Source: Rhodopseudomonas rhenobacensis
GTDB lineage: Bacteria > Pseudomonadota > Alphaproteobacteria > Rhizobiales > Xanthobacteraceae
DNA: 64,000 bases
Direction: 5' to 3'
Assembly (NCBI RefSeq): GCF_014203125.1
Contig: NZ_JACHIH010000005.1
Coordinates: 62,001 to 126,000 of the forward strand
The notes under the pieces are model-generated. The model was not told the DNA's origin, did not search any database, and worked only from the letters and a program-made list of their open reading frames with translations. Position numbers and translations under genes: made by a program. Position 1 is the stretch's first letter. Each line of letters opens with the position of its first letter. Below, piece by piece: positions 1 to 10,374 of the stretch.

Positions 1-1
1 C

Positions 2-1525
2 GATTACTTGCTCGGCAAGGGTTGGGACAAGGTCGAGAAGACCCCGGAATGGGCCGCGGCGCTCACCGAGATCCCGGCCGACGTGATCCGCCGGCTGGCG
101 CATCAGTTCGTCGAAAACCGCACCATGCTGGTCAGCGGCTGGAGCTGCCAGCGGCAGCATCACGGCGAGCAGTGGCCGTGGGCGTTCGTCACCTTGGCCT
201 CGATGATCGGTCAGGTCGGGCTTCCCGGCGGTGGCTTCTGCCAGAACTATCATCTCTACAGCCTGGGATCGCCGGCGACGATGGCGCCAGCGCTGGCGCC
301 CGGCATGTCGGGCGGCACCCGCAAGGCGAACAAGCCCTGGCCGAAGGAGAAGGGCGCGCAGTCGATCCCGGTCGCCCGCGTCGTCGATATGCTGGAGAAG
401 CCCGGCCAGACCTATGAGCACAACGGCGAGAAGAAGATCTATCCCGACGTCAAGCTGACGTACTGGGTCGGCGGCAATCCGTTCCACCACCACCAGGACC
501 GCAACCGGATGCGCAAGGCCTGGCGGAAGTTCGAAACGGTGATCGTGCAGGACTTCCAGTGGACCGCATCGGCCCGCTTCGCCGACATCGTGCTGCCCGC
601 CACCACGACGACGGAGCGCGACGACATCGAGATGGTCGGCGCCAATTCCAAGCGCGCCTACATCGCGATGAAGAAGGTGGTCGAACCGCTGTTCGAATCC
701 AAGTCCGACTACGCGATCTTCACCGCGCTCGCGGAGCGGCTCGGCCTCGGCCAGGAGTTCACCGAGGGCAAGAGCGAACTCGACATGGTTCGTGACGTCT
801 ATGCGGCGGCGAAGAAGACCGCCGACGCCAAGAAGACGGTGACGCTGCCCGCCTTCGAGGAGTTCTGGGAAAAGGGCATCATCGAGTTCGAGACGCCTGC
901 CAAGAACCAGCGCTGGGTGAAGTACGCGGATTTCCGCGAGGATCCGATCGAGAACATGCTGCCGACCGGCACCGGCAAGATCGAACTGTATTCGAAACCG
1001 ATCGAGAAGATGGGTTACGACGACTGCCCGCCGCATGCCTCGTGGCTGGAACCGTTGGAGTGGCTGGGTCAGAAGGACAAGGCCTATCCGCTGCACATGA
1101 ACTCCAACCATCCGCTGCACCGCATGCATTCGCAGCTCAACGGCACCCGCGTCCGCAAGATCTACGAGGTCGCCGATCGCGAACCTTGCATGATCAACAC
1201 CAAGGACGCCGCAGCCCGCGGCATCAAGAATGGTGACGTGGTGCGGGTGTTCAACGGCCGCGGCCAATGTCTGGCCGGCGCGGTGGTCTCCGACGACATC
1301 CGCCCGAGCGTGGTGCAGCTGCAGGAAGGCGCCTGGTACGATCCGGTCGACATCAAAGATGCCAACACGCTCTGCAAGCATGGCGACGTCAACGTGCTGA
1401 CGCCGGACATCGGCAGCTCGCGGCTGGCGCAGGCGACCTCGGCGCACACCTGTCTGGTCGACGTCGAGAAGTACACCGGCCCGCTGCCGAAGGTGACGGT
1501 GTTCGACGCCCCGGCCAACGCCTGA
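2..1525 (+). CDS. DMSO/TMAO reductase, molybdopterin subunit (5' end outside window)
   Basis: Large catalytic subunit of a periplasmic DMSO/TMAO reductase of the TorA/DorA/BisC group, which reduces S- or N-oxides with electrons from the quinone pool using bis-MGD molybdenum cofactor. The frame is open from base 2, so the N-terminus (Tat signal and Mo-ligand serine region) lies outside the window; about 507 residues remain. Visible family features are the FADIVLPATTTTERDD block, the NHPLHRMHSQLNGT substrate/cofactor segment, the VADREPCMIN segment and a dinucleotide-binding C-terminal domain ending in VTVFDAP, as in TorA/DorA. moaA downstream supplies a molybdopterin step, which fits. TorA, DorA and BisC cannot be separated without the missing part. 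Confidence 0.85.
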   Translation, partial: DYLLGKGWDKVEKTPEWAAALTEIPADVIRRLAHQFVENRTMLVSGWSCQRQHHGEQWPWAFVTLASMIGQVGLPGGGFCQNYHLYSLGSPATMAPALAPGMSGGTRKANKPWPKEKGAQSIPVARVVDMLEKPGQTYEHNGEKKIYPDVKLTYWVGGNPFHHHQDRNRMRKAWRKFETVIVQDFQWTASARFADIVLPATTTTERDDIEMVGANSKRAYIAMKKVVEPLFESKSDYAIFTALAERLGLGQEFTEGKSELDMVRDVYAAAKKTADAKKTVTLPAFEEFWEKGIIEFETPAKNQRWVKYADFREDPIENMLPTGTGKIELYSKPIEKMGYDDCPPHASWLEPLEWLGQKDKAYPLHMNSNHPLHRMHSQLNGTRVRKIYEVADREPCMINTKDAAARGIKNGDVVRVFNGRGQCLAGAVVSDDIRPSVVQLQEGAWYDPVDIKDANTLCKHGDVNVLTPDIGSSRLAQATSAHTCLVDVEKYTGPLPKVTVFDAPANA

Positions 1526-1547
1526 TCGCGGTGACCACATGACGACC

Positions 1548-1573
1548 GCCGCCGGGAGCAAACTCCCGGCGGC
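1548..1573 (+). terminator. Strong hairpin after the reductase gene
   Basis: An 11-bp perfect stem (GCCGCCGGGAG / CTCCCGGCGGC) with a CAAA loop begins 22 bases past the reductase stop. There is only a short CCCCTT tail, not a full T-run, so it may attenuate, or stabilise the upstream mRNA, rather than fully terminate. Confidence 0.5.
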
Positions 1574-1612
1574 GCCCCTTCCTGATGTGACGCAATCTTA
1601 AGGAGCCGAACC

Positions 1613-1924
1613 ATGCTTCGTATTGCCATCACGGCCGTGCTGCTCAGCTTCGCGCTGGCCGGCCCGACCTCCGCTCAGACCGTGGACCCCGCTGCCGCCA
1701 CGGTAGATCTCAGCGGTCCCCCGAAAATCAACGGCGGTCCGTTGGTCACCGGAACCAATACTCTCACCGAAAAACAGGTACTACGGCGGCTGATGCGCGC
1801 CGGCCTCTCCAATGCCAGCGATCTCGTGCTGGACGACAGCGGCATCTGGCGCGGCAAGGCCGAGCGCTCCGGGATCAACCTGCGGGTCGGCGTTGATCGG
1901 CTCGGCGACATTTCGACCCAATGA
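1613..1924 (+). CDS. Small exported protein of unknown function
   Basis: 103 residues. Residues 1-22 form a signal peptide (basic start, hydrophobic core, cleavage near TSAQ), so the product is probably periplasmic. The mature part has no motif I recognise; it contains a short [15 protein letters not shown] helix. An AAGGAG Shine-Dalgarno at 1600-1605 fixes the start. The stop overlaps the moaA start (ATGA at 1921-1924), so the two are translationally coupled. The location suggests an accessory to the reductase or to its maturation, but that is only context. Confidence 0.6.
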   Translation: MLRIAITAVLLSFALAGPTSAQTVDPAAATVDLSGPPKINGGPLVTGTNTLTEKQVLRRLMRAGLSNASDLVLDDSGIWRGKAERSGINLRVGVDRLGDISTQ

Positions 1925-2985
1925 CCTGCTCATCACCCTTCCTGGACCAGATCGGCCAGGCGCCGCGGCCGCTGTTGCTTGAGCGGGCCGCGGCGCGGGT
2001 GGTCGAACCGCTGGTCGATCCGTTCGGCCGCGCGGTGTCCTATCTGCGCGTGTCGCTGACCGACCGCTGCAATCTGCGCTGCCATTACTGCATGGCGGAG
2101 GACATGACCTTCCTGCCGAAGGCGGAAGTGTTGACGCTGGAAGAGATCGACCGGCTGTGCGCGAGCTTCGTCGCGCTCGGCACCCGCAAGCTGCGGCTCA
2201 CCGGCGGCGAGCCGTTGGTGCGCTCCGGCGTGATGGATCTGGTCCGCGCGCTCGGCCGGCACCTGAAGAGCGGCGCGCTCGATGAACTGACGCTGACCAC
2301 CAACGGCACGCTGCTGGTGCGATACGCCAAGGAGCTGGTCGCCGCCGGTGTGCGCCGCGTCAACGTCTCGCTCGACACGCTCGACCCGGACAAATTCCGT
2401 GCGGTGACGCGGTTCGGCCAACTGGGGAAGGTGCTTGACGGCATTCAGGCCGCCGCCGACGCTGGGCTTGAGATCAAGATCAACGCCGTGGCGATGAAGG
2501 GCATCAATGACGGTGAGTTTCACCGCCTGGTGAGCTGGTGCGGCGAGCGCGGCTATGATCTCACCTTCATCGAGATCATGCCGCTCGGCGGCATCGAGCG
2601 CAGCGACCAATACATCCCGATGAGCGAGGTGCGCGCCGCACTGGAAGCACGCTGGACGCTGCAGCCCAGCTCGCATCGTTCCGGAGGACCGGCGCGTTAC
2701 ATGACCGTGAAGGAAACTGGGCAGCGCCTCGGCTTCATCACGCCGCTGACCCACAGCTTCTGCGAAAGCTGCAACCGGGTTCGGCTCACTTGCACCGGCC
2801 AACTCTGTATGTGTCTCGGCCAGGACGACGCCGTCGACCTGCGCGCGCCGTTGCGCCGCAGCAGCGACGACGGGCAACTGATCGACGTGATCCGCGAAGC
2901 GATCCGCCACAAACCGAAGGGCCACGATTTCTCGATCGCGCGTCCCGGCGCGGTCAGCCGTTTCATCAATGTGACCGGCGGCTGA
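1921..2985 (+). CDS. moaA: GTP 3',8-cyclase MoaA
   Basis: Radical-SAM enzyme that, with MoaC, converts GTP to cyclic pyranopterin monophosphate, the first step of molybdenum cofactor synthesis in the cytosol. The N-terminal radical-SAM cysteines are at about residues 50, 54 and 57 (CNLRCHYC). The C-terminal cluster cysteines are at about 281, 284 and 298 in the CX2CX13C spacing typical of MoaA. The protein ends in the catalytic Gly-Gly (VTGG). The 354-residue length is normal. It follows the exported protein with a 4-base overlap and a molybdoenzyme gene, so cofactor supply appears co-transcribed with its client. Confidence 0.95.
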   Translation: MTCSSPFLDQIGQAPRPLLLERAAARVVEPLVDPFGRAVSYLRVSLTDRCNLRCHYCMAEDMTFLPKAEVLTLEEIDRLCASFVALGTRKLRLTGGEPLVRSGVMDLVRALGRHLKSGALDELTLTTNGTLLVRYAKELVAAGVRRVNVSLDTLDPDKFRAVTRFGQLGKVLDGIQAAADAGLEIKINAVAMKGINDGEFHRLVSWCGERGYDLTFIEIMPLGGIERSDQYIPMSEVRAALEARWTLQPSSHRSGGPARYMTVKETGQRLGFITPLTHSFCESCNRVRLTCTGQLCMCLGQDDAVDLRAPLRRSSDDGQLIDVIREAIRHKPKGHDFSIARPGAVSRFINVTGG

Positions 2986-3058
2986 AGGCCGGCTGTCTTC
3001 GCAATGACGGGTTGAACGCCCGATTTCAGTAGTTGTTTTTGGAGTCAGCCTCACAGGC

Positions 3059-3820
3059 TCACGCAATTTCGCGTCCGACGCCCGCCAGCGCCGCGCCGTA
3101 GAGGATCATGCACGGCCCCTGCGGTTTTGCCGCCGCGAGCCGCGCGGCGATCTCGCTCAGTGAGCCGGCGATCACTTGCGTCGCCGGCGTGCCGAGGCTT
3201 TCCACCACCACGGTCGGTGTCTCCGCCGATAGCCCCTTCGCGATCAGCTTCTGCGCCAGCGCCGGGAAGGTGGCCTTGCCCATGAATACGCAGGTGGTGG
3301 CGCCGGGATCGGCCAGCGCCGCAAGATCGAGGTCCGACGGCAACGCGCCGTCGACATCGTGGCCGGTGACCATCTGCACCCGGCGCGCCACCAGGCGCTT
3401 GGTCAGCGAGGTGCCGAGAAACGCCGCTGCGGCGGTCGCGGTGGTGATGCCGGGCACGATCTCGATCGGCACGCCGGCGGCGCGCGCCGCGCAAATCTCT
3501 TCATCGGCGCGGGCGAAGATCGCCGGATCGCCGGCCTTGACCCGCACGACGCGCTTGCCGAGCTTGGCATAGCTGATCATCAGCCGATTGACTTCGTCCT
3601 GCTTCGGCGACGGATGCCCGGCGCGTTTGCCGACCGCGATCAGTTCGGCGTCCTCCCGCGCATACGACAGCAGCGCGTCGCCGGCGAGGTCGTCGTACAG
3701 GATCACGTCGGCGGCGCGCAGCCGCTCCACCGCGCGCAGCGTCAACAGATCGACGTCGCCGGGGCCGGCGCCGACCAGCGCGATGTGGCCTGTGCCATCG
3801 GAAGAGGGAGCGGAGTTCAT
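3059..3820 (-). CDS. cobA: Uroporphyrinogen-III C-methyltransferase CobA (SUMT)
   Basis: Makes precorrin-2 by SAM-dependent methylation of uroporphyrinogen III at C2 and C7. About 253 residues from ATG at 3820, giving the standard SUMT start with VGAGPGDVDLLTLRA near residue 15. Other marks are VRVKAGDPAIFARADEE and VPGITTATAAAAFLGT. There is no CysG-type N-terminal domain. The start overlaps the cobB stop by 4 bases. It is the last gene of the minus-strand cob run and is convergent with moaA, from which it is separated by 73 bp. Confidence 0.95.
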   Translation of the reverse strand: MNSAPSSDGTGHIALVGAGPGDVDLLTLRAVERLRAADVILYDDLAGDALLSYAREDAELIAVGKRAGHPSPKQDEVNRLMISYAKLGKRVVRVKAGDPAIFARADEEICAARAAGVPIEIVPGITTATAAAAFLGTSLTKRLVARRVQMVTGHDVDGALPSDLDLAALADPGATTCVFMGKATFPALAQKLIAKGLSAETPTVVVESLGTPATQVIAGSLSEIAARLAAAKPQGPCMILYGAALAGVGREIA

Positions 3821-5139
3821 GGTGTGTCCTCGGCCACATCGACGATGTGGAAAAAGCTGCCGGTGACGTGGCCGCGGCGGCTGCCGGTCTCGGCCGTCGC
3901 CACACCGGAGGCATCGCAGATCGCAGCGAGCGGCGGGTCGGGTTGCGCGATCACCCGCGCATAGTGGAATTCGTGGCCGCGCAGCGTGCTGCCCGCGGCG
4001 TGCCCGGGGATCGGCGCCAGCAGCGTCGCCGAGCGATAGCCGAGATGCAGCCTGCGCTGTGCGAAATCGGTTTCGAGACCGAGCAGCCCGAGCATGGCGT
4101 GTCGGTGGCCTGCGGCGTCGATCAGTCCGGCTCCCAGCGTCATGTAGCCGCCGCACTCGCCATGCACCGGCTTGGTCTGCGCGAAGTCGCGAAGACCCTC
4201 GGCGAAGCGCGTCGCCGCGGCGAGTTTGCCGGCGTGTAGTTCCGGATAGCCGCCCGGCAGCCAGGCGACGTCGCAGGACGGATCGGGCGCGTCATCTGCG
4301 AGCGGCGAGAACGGCACGACCTCGGCGCCCGCCGCGCGCCAGCCGGCCAACAGATGCGGATAGACGAAGGAGAACGCGTCGTCGCGCGCCAGCGCGATGC
4401 GTTGACCGGGTGGGGCGGTGGGCGATGCGGGCTGTGGCAAGCGCAGCGTTGGGCGCGCCGCCGCTTCCAGCGAGTCGAGATCGACGTCACGCTCGACCAG
4501 ATCGGCCAGCGCGGTGAGCCGTGCGGCGAGCGCGACATCTTCTTGCGCCTGCACCAGGCCGAGATGCCGCTCCGGCATGGTCAGCGAGGCATCGCGCGCG
4601 ACCGCGCCGAACACCGTGATGTCGTGCTTGGCGAAGCCGTCGCGTACCAGCGCAGCGTGCCGTTCGCTCGCCACCTTGTTGAGGATCACGCCGGCGATGG
4701 TGACGTCGTGGCGATAGCGCGCAAAGCCGAGCGCCACGGCGGCGGCGGATTGCGCTTGGCCCGAGACGTCGAGCACCAGCACCACCGGCCAGCCGGTGGC
4801 AGCCGCGATATCGGCGCTGGAGCCGTTGCCCCAGGCGCCATGCGTGGCGACGCCGTCGAACAATCCCATCACGCCTTCGGCGAGGCACAGATCGGCGTCG
4901 GCGGCTTGATCGAGCAGTTCGTCGAAGCGGCCGCGGCCGAGCGCCCAGGAATCCAAATTATACGATGCGCGCCCGGCGGCCGCGGCGTGAAACGCCGGAT
5001 CGATATAGTCCGGACCGCATTTGTAGGGTTGCACCACGCGGCCGCGCCTACGCAATGCGGCGAGCAGCGCCAGCGTCAGCGTGGTCTTGCCGCTGCGCGT
5101 CGCCGGCGCGGCAATCAGCAGGCCAGGGGGATTACTCAC
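3817..5139 (-). CDS. cobB: Cobyrinate/hydrogenobyrinate a,c-diamide synthase CobB
   Basis: Glutamine- and ATP-dependent amidation of the a and c carboxylates of the corrin ring. 440 residues. The N-terminal P-loop is [11 protein letters not shown] (about 9-20), followed by [15 protein letters not shown]. The C-terminal class-I glutamine amidotransferase domain has the nucleophile Cys in [12 protein letters not shown] and the loop [13 protein letters not shown]. It overlaps cobM by 8 bases and cobA by 4, indicating translational coupling. In the aerobic route this step precedes cobalt insertion by CobNST. Confidence 0.95.
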   Translation of the reverse strand: MSNPPGLLIAAPATRSGKTTLTLALLAALRRRGRVVQPYKCGPDYIDPAFHAAAAGRASYNLDSWALGRGRFDELLDQAADADLCLAEGVMGLFDGVATHGAWGNGSSADIAAATGWPVVLVLDVSGQAQSAAAVALGFARYRHDVTIAGVILNKVASERHAALVRDGFAKHDITVFGAVARDASLTMPERHLGLVQAQEDVALAARLTALADLVERDVDLDSLEAAARPTLRLPQPASPTAPPGQRIALARDDAFSFVYPHLLAGWRAAGAEVVPFSPLADDAPDPSCDVAWLPGGYPELHAGKLAAATRFAEGLRDFAQTKPVHGECGGYMTLGAGLIDAAGHRHAMLGLLGLETDFAQRRLHLGYRSATLLAPIPGHAAGSTLRGHEFHYARVIAQPDPPLAAICDASGVATAETGSRRGHVTGSFFHIVDVAEDTP

Positions 5140-5911
5140 GGATCAGCCCGGTCTGCGAATTGGGACGAAACCTGCGATCGTAATCCGTCGAATACAAAGC
5201 GCTGTCGGAAAAATCCTCCGCCGCAAGCGCCGGCCCGACCAGGATCAGCGCGGTGCGCTCGATCGCTGCATCGCGCACTTTATCGGCGATGGTCGACAGC
5301 GTCCCGCGCAGCACGATCTGTTCCGGCCAGCTGGCGCGCACCACCACGGCGATCGCGCCGTCCGCGCCGTAATGTGGCAGCAGCGTTGCTACGACTTCAT
5401 CAAGGACATGGATCGACAGATGGATCGCGAGCGTAGCACCAGTTGCCGCATAGGCGGCGAGGTTTTCACGCGACGGCATCGCCGAGGCGCGGCCTGAGGT
5501 TCGCGTCAGCACCACGGTCTGCGCCACGCCGGGCAGCGTCAGTTCGCGGCCGAGCACGGCGGCGGCGGCGGCAAACGACGGCACGCCGGGCGTCACGCTG
5601 TAGGGAATGCCGAGCGCGTCGAGCCGCCGGATCTGCTCGCCCATCGCGCTCCACACCGACAGATCGCCGGAGTGCAGTCGCGCCACGTCGAGGCTGGCGT
5701 CGTGCGCGGCGACGAATTCGGCGACGATGGCGTCGAGGTCGAGCGGCGCGGTGTCGATCACCCGCGCGTCCGGCGGGCAGAGTGCCACGATCTCGCGCGG
5801 CACCAGGGAGCCCGCGAACAGACACACCGGACAGCGCGCGACCAGATTCTGTCCGCGCACCGTGATCAGGTCCGGCGCGCCGGGGCCGGCGCCGATGAAA
5901 TGCACGGTCAT
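5132..5911 (-). CDS. cobM: Precorrin-4 C11-methyltransferase CobM
   Basis: SAM-dependent methylation of precorrin-4 at C11. 259 residues from ATG at 5911 ([20 protein letters not shown]). Tetrapyrrole methylase hallmarks are the N-terminal [24 protein letters not shown] around residue 80, and [15 protein letters not shown]. The open frame extends upstream to 6091, but the start at 5911 overlaps the cobE stop by 4 bases and matches the family N-terminus. Confidence 0.95.
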   Translation of the reverse strand: MTVHFIGAGPGAPDLITVRGQNLVARCPVCLFAGSLVPREIVALCPPDARVIDTAPLDLDAIVAEFVAAHDASLDVARLHSGDLSVWSAMGEQIRRLDALGIPYSVTPGVPSFAAAAAVLGRELTLPGVAQTVVLTRTSGRASAMPSRENLAAYAATGATLAIHLSIHVLDEVVATLLPHYGADGAIAVVVRASWPEQIVLRGTLSTIADKVRDAAIERTALILVGPALAAEDFSDSALYSTDYDRRFRPNSQTGLIRE

Positions 5912-6294
5912 GTGGACTCCTTGCTGAGTGCCGCGGCGGCGGTGGCGCTGCGATCGGCCGAGACGATGCGGCTGACCACGAGGCGGGCGCCGGGGCCTGC
6001 GGCGGCCAATGCCGCAGCCTCGCAGACGCTGCCGACGCCGCGATGTTTTGCGATGGTTGCGGAGCGCGTTGCGATGTTCGCATCGGCGCAACGCATAGCC
6101 TCGGCGCTGATAGTTTCGATCGGCAAGCGCGCCGCGTCCGCTGCCGCCCGCAGCGCCGCATGGCTCGCCTTGTCGTCCGGCACGGCGATGGCGCAGGCGT
6201 CGCCGCCCTGCGCCCGCGCGGCTGCGACTACCTCGCCGATCGACGCCGCGGGGGCGGCGTCGCGAAATCCCAGCCCGATCACCAGCCGGCTCAT
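5908..6294 (-). CDS. cobE: CobE / CbiG C-terminal-domain protein
   Basis: 128 residues from ATG at 6294 ([14 protein letters not shown]). It corresponds to the stand-alone CbiG C-terminal domain known as CobE in aerobic B12 producers: GLGF(R) start, a mid-region with [14 protein letters not shown], and the [20 protein letters not shown] segment. Its exact chemical role in the aerobic pathway is unsettled. It sits between cobL and cobM with 4-base overlaps on both sides, so it is expressed stoichiometrically with the ring methylases. Confidence 0.85.
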   Translation of the reverse strand: MSRLVIGLGFRDAAPAASIGEVVAAARAQGGDACAIAVPDDKASHAALRAAADAARLPIETISAEAMRCADANIATRSATIAKHRGVGSVCEAAALAAAGPGARLVVSRIVSADRSATAAAALSKEST

Positions 6295-7514
6295 TTCACC
6301 ACGCTCCATTGCACCACCGGCATCGCCGCGCGCCAGCCGGTCATGCCGCCGACGGGGCCTGCGCGCTCCACCGAAAGTCGCAGCAAGCTGCCGCCGTGCC
6401 GCGCCTGCCGGGCGATCAGCTCGGCCTCGGTCTCCAGTGTCACCGCATTCACCACTAAGCGTCCACCCGCCGGCAATGCCTGCCACACCGCGTCGAGCAC
6501 GCCGTCGCGGCTGGCGCCGCCGCCGATGAAGATTGCATCGGGCGTCGGCAGATCCTGCAACGCCTCGGGCGCCGATCCCAGCCGCAGATCAAGATGCGGC
6601 ACGCCGAGCGAAGCGGCGTTGAAGCGGGCGTTGGCGAGGCGGTCCTCGCGCGGCTCGATGCCGATCGCCCAATTGGTTGGGTGGGCCAGCAGCCATTCGA
6701 TGCCGATCGAGCCGGAGCCCGCGCCGATATCCCACAACAATTCGCCGCCGCGCGGCGCCAACGTCGACAGCGTTATCGCGCGGATCTCGCGTTTGGTGAG
6801 TTGGCCGTCGTGCTGGAATAAGTCATCGGGCAGCCCGGCTGTGCGCGGCAGGATCAGCGCGCTGGGCGTGGCAATCGCTTCGATCGCAACGGCGACGGGT
6901 GACTGAATATCATCGAGCGCAAAGTCGTCGGCGATGGTCTCGCGGATCCGCTCGCGGGGGCCGCCGAGCGCTTCCAGCACGGTCAGCCGCGACGGCCCAA
7001 ATCCCAAGCCGGTTAGATACGCCGCGATCTTTGCCGGCGCGGCGCCGTCGCGCGCCAGCACGATCACGCGCGCGCCGCCCCGCAAATGCGGGCGCAGCCA
7101 GTCGAGCGGCCGGGCATGCAGCCCGAGCGTTGTTGTTTCTTCGAGCCGCCAGCGCAGCCGCGCTGCGGCGAAGCCGAAAGTCGACGGCGCCGGCACCGCA
7201 TAAGTCTCCGCGGCCGGCACGGCGTCGGCGATCACCGAGCCCGCGCCGTACCAGTACGGATCGCCGGAACACAGCGCGACCACGCGCTGGCCGCGATGCG
7301 CGAGCAGTTTCGGCATCGAGCCAGCAAATGGAATTTCCCACGCCTGCGTCGGCTTGCCGAGCGATGCCACCAGTGCCAGATGCCGCGGCCCGCCGACGAT
7401 CAGCTCGGCATTCACCAGCAGCGCGCGCGCCGCTGTCGAGAGCCCGTCGAGCCCGTCCTCGCCAATTCCGACAATGGACAGCCAGGGCGTCGCCGTGTCA
7501 TCGCTTGCGGTCAT
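6291..7514 (-). CDS. cobL: Precorrin-6Y C5,15-methyltransferase (decarboxylating) CobL
   Basis: Bifunctional enzyme methylating C5 and C15 and decarboxylating the C12 acetate of precorrin-6Y to give precorrin-8X. 407 residues. The N-terminal CbiE-like half has [11 protein letters not shown] and [13 protein letters not shown]; the C-terminal CbiT-like half has [16 protein letters not shown] as SAM site. The start at 7514 has a GGAGG Shine-Dalgarno 5 bases upstream (plus-strand CCTCC at 7520-7524). Its start codon overlaps the start codon of the divergent cobK in the tetranucleotide CATG at 7512-7515, leaving no intergenic promoter space. Confidence 0.95.
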   Translation of the reverse strand: MTASDDTATPWLSIVGIGEDGLDGLSTAARALLVNAELIVGGPRHLALVASLGKPTQAWEIPFAGSMPKLLAHRGQRVVALCSGDPYWYGAGSVIADAVPAAETYAVPAPSTFGFAAARLRWRLEETTTLGLHARPLDWLRPHLRGGARVIVLARDGAAPAKIAAYLTGLGFGPSRLTVLEALGGPRERIRETIADDFALDDIQSPVAVAIEAIATPSALILPRTAGLPDDLFQHDGQLTKREIRAITLSTLAPRGGELLWDIGAGSGSIGIEWLLAHPTNWAIGIEPREDRLANARFNAASLGVPHLDLRLGSAPEALQDLPTPDAIFIGGGASRDGVLDAVWQALPAGGRLVVNAVTLETEAELIARQARHGGSLLRLSVERAGPVGGMTGWRAAMPVVQWSVVK

Positions 7515-8292
7515 GAACGCCTCCACGACCAAATCGCGCGTGCTGATTCTCGGCGGCACCGTCGACGCCAACCGTCTGGCGCGGGCGCTGGCCAATGCTG
7601 CCGAGATCGACGCGGTGCTGTCCTATGCGGGCCGCACCGACAATCCGACGCCGCCGCCGATTCCCTGGCGCGTCGGCGGCTTCGGCGGCGTCGACGGATT
7701 GGTGGATTATTTGCGCAGTGAGGCCATCGACCGCGTGGTCGATGCCACGCATCCGTTCGCTGCGCAAATGAGCGTGCACGCGGTCGCGGCCTGCGAGCGG
7801 GCGGCCGTGCCGCTGCTCGCGCTTGAGCGCGCGCCGTGGCAGCGGCAAAGCGGCGATCACTGGATCGAAGTCGATGATCTCGGTGCCGCCGCCGTTGCCT
7901 TGGGCAACGCGCCGCGCCGCGTGTTTCTCGGCATCGGCCGCATGCATCTCAATATATTCGCCGCCTATCCGCAGCACGCATATCTGGTGCGGCTGGTCGA
8001 TCCGCCGCGCCAACCACTGCCTTTGCCGAAAGCGCAAGTGATCGTGGCGCGCGGACCGTTCGATCGCGCCGCCGACCGCGCCATGCTGACGGCGTTTCGC
8101 GCCGACATCGTGGTGGCGAAGAACGCTGGCGGCGACGCCGCCTCGGCCAAGATCGAGGCGGCGCGCGATCTGGCGCTGCCGGTGCTGATGGTGCGGCGGC
8201 CGTTGGTGCCGGCGCGGGCCTGCGTCGAATCCGTTGCTGAAGTGATGCGCTGGCTCGGTCACGAGGATACTCCGACCGACCGCGGCGTATAG
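7513..8292 (+). CDS. cobK: Precorrin-6A reductase CobK
   Basis: NADPH-dependent reduction of precorrin-6A. 259 residues starting [16 protein letters not shown], with VVDATHPFAAQMS (about residues 76-88) and the C-terminal IVVAKNAGGDAASAKIEAA signature of CobK/CbiJ. It is the only plus-strand gene inside the minus-strand cob run. Its start codon interlocks with that of cobL, and its 3' end overlaps cobJ by 34 bases. The upstream ribosome-binding site is poor, so its translation may be weak. An ATG at 7480 in frame is possible but adds a tail not seen in the family. Confidence 0.93.
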   Translation: MNASTTKSRVLILGGTVDANRLARALANAAEIDAVLSYAGRTDNPTPPPIPWRVGGFGGVDGLVDYLRSEAIDRVVDATHPFAAQMSVHAVAACERAAVPLLALERAPWQRQSGDHWIEVDDLGAAAVALGNAPRRVFLGIGRMHLNIFAAYPQHAYLVRLVDPPRQPLPLPKAQVIVARGPFDRAADRAMLTAFRADIVVAKNAGGDAASAKIEAARDLALPVLMVRRPLVPARACVESVAEVMRWLGHEDTPTDRGV

Positions 8293-9020
8293 ACGAACGG
8301 CTTGGCGTTGACGCGTTCGATCAGCCTGGTCTGCGTCGAGCCGATCATCACCAGCGTGCGCATATCGGCGCGCTCGGCCACAGCCTCTGCGAGCGGTACG
8401 GTGTCGATCGCTTCGCGCGCATCGCTGATGGCGCTGGCGAAGATCACCGGCACATGGCCCGGCAGTTCTTCGCGCAGCAGGTCGAGCGCGCGGCCGAGTT
8501 GCCAGGGCCGCGCCTTCGATAGCGGGTTGTACAGCGCGATGACGAAACCGGCCTGCGCGGCGAGCCGCAGCCGGCGCTCGACCAGCTCCCAGGGTTTGAG
8601 ATTGTCCGACAGATTGATCGCGCAGAAATCATGTCCGAGCGGCGCGCCGATCCGTGCAGCAGCGGCAAACATCGCGCTGATGCCGGGCAGCACTTTGATA
8701 TCAAGCTCGCGCCACGACGAATCGCCGGCATCGACCGCCTCGAACACCGCCGCCGCCATCGCGAACACCCCGGGATCGCCCGACGACACCACCACGACGC
8801 GCTTGCCCGCTGCGGCGAGCCGCAGTGCGTGGCCGGCGCGGTCGAGCTCTTCGCGATTGTCGGAGCCGTGGCGGGTGAGACCTTCTCGTTCAGTCACCCG
8901 CGCGACATAAGGCGCGTAGCCGATCAGATCGGTGGCCTCGTTCAGCGCCGCGGTGACTTCCGGGGTGATCAGTTCCGCAGCACCCGGGCCGAGGCCGGCG
9001 ATGATCAGCGAACCGCTCAT
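8259..9020 (-). CDS. cobJ: Precorrin-3B C17-methyltransferase CobJ
   Basis: Methylates C17 with ring contraction. 253 residues with tetrapyrrole methylase signatures GLGPGAAELITPEV, VVSSGDPGVFAMAAAVFE and VLPGISAMFAAAARIGAPLGHDF, and the ALYNPLSKARPWQ segment characteristic of CobJ/CbiH. It carries no C-terminal CbiG or nitrite-reductase-like extension. Its start overlaps the cobI stop by 4 bases; its 3' end overlaps antisense cobK. Confidence 0.95.
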   Translation of the reverse strand: MSGSLIIAGLGPGAAELITPEVTAALNEATDLIGYAPYVARVTEREGLTRHGSDNREELDRAGHALRLAAAGKRVVVVSSGDPGVFAMAAAVFEAVDAGDSSWRELDIKVLPGISAMFAAAARIGAPLGHDFCAINLSDNLKPWELVERRLRLAAQAGFVIALYNPLSKARPWQLGRALDLLREELPGHVPVIFASAISDAREAIDTVPLAEAVAERADMRTLVMIGSTQTRLIERVNAKPFVYTPRSVGVSS

Positions 9021-9748
9021 GGCCGTCGTCCTTGGCCGTGCACCAGGATCACCGAGAAGTAGGGCGCCTCGTCGTCGGTCTTGTCAGCGAGCCGCATCAC
9101 CTTCTGCGCCGCCATGGTGCCGCGCTCGACATAGACCGCGCGCTCGATCAGCCCGGCGGCCTTAAGCGCGCGGCGCACCTTGGGCAGATTGCGGCCGAGC
9201 TTCATCACCACCAGCGCGTCGATATCGCGAAATCGCTCGCGCAAGGAAGGCTCGTCCAGTGTCGCCGGCACCACCGACAAAACGTCGTCGCCGAAGGTGA
9301 TCGGTCGGTCGCTGGCGGTCCAACAGCCGGACATCCCGGAAATTCCCGGCACCACCACGACGTTGGCTTTGCCGGCCAGCCGGCTGTGCAGATGCATGAA
9401 CGAACCGTAGAGGAACGGGTCGCCCTCGCACAGCACGGCAACATCGCGGCCTTGCGCGGCATGAACTAACAGTCGCTGCACGCAGTCGTCGTAGAACTCG
9501 CGCAGGCTGTCGTTATAGGCGGGATCGTCGAGCGCGATCTCGGTCGTCACCGGATATTCCATCGCGACTTCGATCACGCCGGGCGCCAAAAGTCCCTCGA
9601 CCAGCGTGCGCGCGTTGCCGGCACGGCCGGGCTTGCGGAAATGCGCGATCACCCGCGCATTGCCGATCAGCCGCGCCGCCTTGACGCTCATGAGATCCGG
9701 ATCGCCGGGGCCAAGTCCCACGCCATAGATGGTGACTGCGCTGTTCAT
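9017..9748 (-). CDS. cobI: Precorrin-2 C20-methyltransferase CobI
   Basis: Produces precorrin-3A by methylating C20. 243 residues: [20 protein letters not shown] at the N-terminus, [20 protein letters not shown] around residue 100, [12 protein letters not shown] and [19 protein letters not shown]. Its start overlaps cobH by 4 bases and its stop overlaps cobJ by 4. Confidence 0.95.
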   Translation of the reverse strand: MNSAVTIYGVGLGPGDPDLMSVKAARLIGNARVIAHFRKPGRAGNARTLVEGLLAPGVIEVAMEYPVTTEIALDDPAYNDSLREFYDDCVQRLLVHAAQGRDVAVLCEGDPFLYGSFMHLHSRLAGKANVVVVPGISGMSGCWTASDRPITFGDDVLSVVPATLDEPSLRERFRDIDALVVMKLGRNLPKVRRALKAAGLIERAVYVERGTMAAQKVMRLADKTDDEAPYFSVILVHGQGRRP

Positions 9749-10374
9749 TCGACCTCACTCGCCAGCGCGTTGACTGCGGCCGCCGCCATCGCGCTGCCGC
9801 CGCGCCGGCCACGCACGATCAGGCTCGGTGCGACGTTGCTCTCCATCAGCGCTTCCTTGGATTCCGCGGCGCCGACGAAGCCGACCGGAATGCCGATAAT
9901 CGCGGCGGGCGGTGCTAGGCCCGGCTCCTGCAACATCTCCAGCAGGCGAAACAGCGCGGTCGGCGCGTTGCCGATCACCACCAGCGAGCCCGCGAGCCGT
10001 TCTCGCCACAACTCCATCGCTGCGGCGCTGCGGGTCGTGCCGAGCTGCGCAGCCAGCGCCGACACCCGCGGATCGGCCAGCGTGCAGATCACCTCGTTGT
10101 CGGCCGGCAGCCGCGCCCGGGTGATGCCGTTGGCGACCATCTGGGCGTCGCAGAAGATCGGCGCGCCCACGCGTAACGCCGCACGCCCCGCATCGCTGAA
10201 GCCTTCCGTGAACACGATATCGTCGGCCACCTCGACCATGCCGCTGGCGTGGATGATCCGCACCGCGACCTTTTCGTCGGCGGGGTCGAAGCGCGCGAGC
10301 CTGGCTTCGGCGCGGATGATCGCGAAGGATCGCGCATAGATCGCCGCACCATTCTTCTCGTAGGCGTAGTTCAT
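9745..10374 (-). CDS. cobH: Precorrin-8X methylmutase CobH
   Basis: Moves the C11 methyl to C12, converting precorrin-8X to hydrogenobyrinate. 209 residues. The catalytic His lies in [15 protein letters not shown] (about residue 42). Further signatures are [31 protein letters not shown] and [16 protein letters not shown]. It is coupled to cobN and cobI by 4-base overlaps. Confidence 0.95.
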   Translation of the reverse strand: MNYAYEKNGAAIYARSFAIIRAEARLARFDPADEKVAVRIIHASGMVEVADDIVFTEGFSDAGRAALRVGAPIFCDAQMVANGITRARLPADNEVICTLADPRVSALAAQLGTTRSAAAMELWRERLAGSLVVIGNAPTALFRLLEMLQEPGLAPPAAIIGIPVGFVGAAESKEALMESNVAPSLIVRGRRGGSAMAAAAVNALASEVE

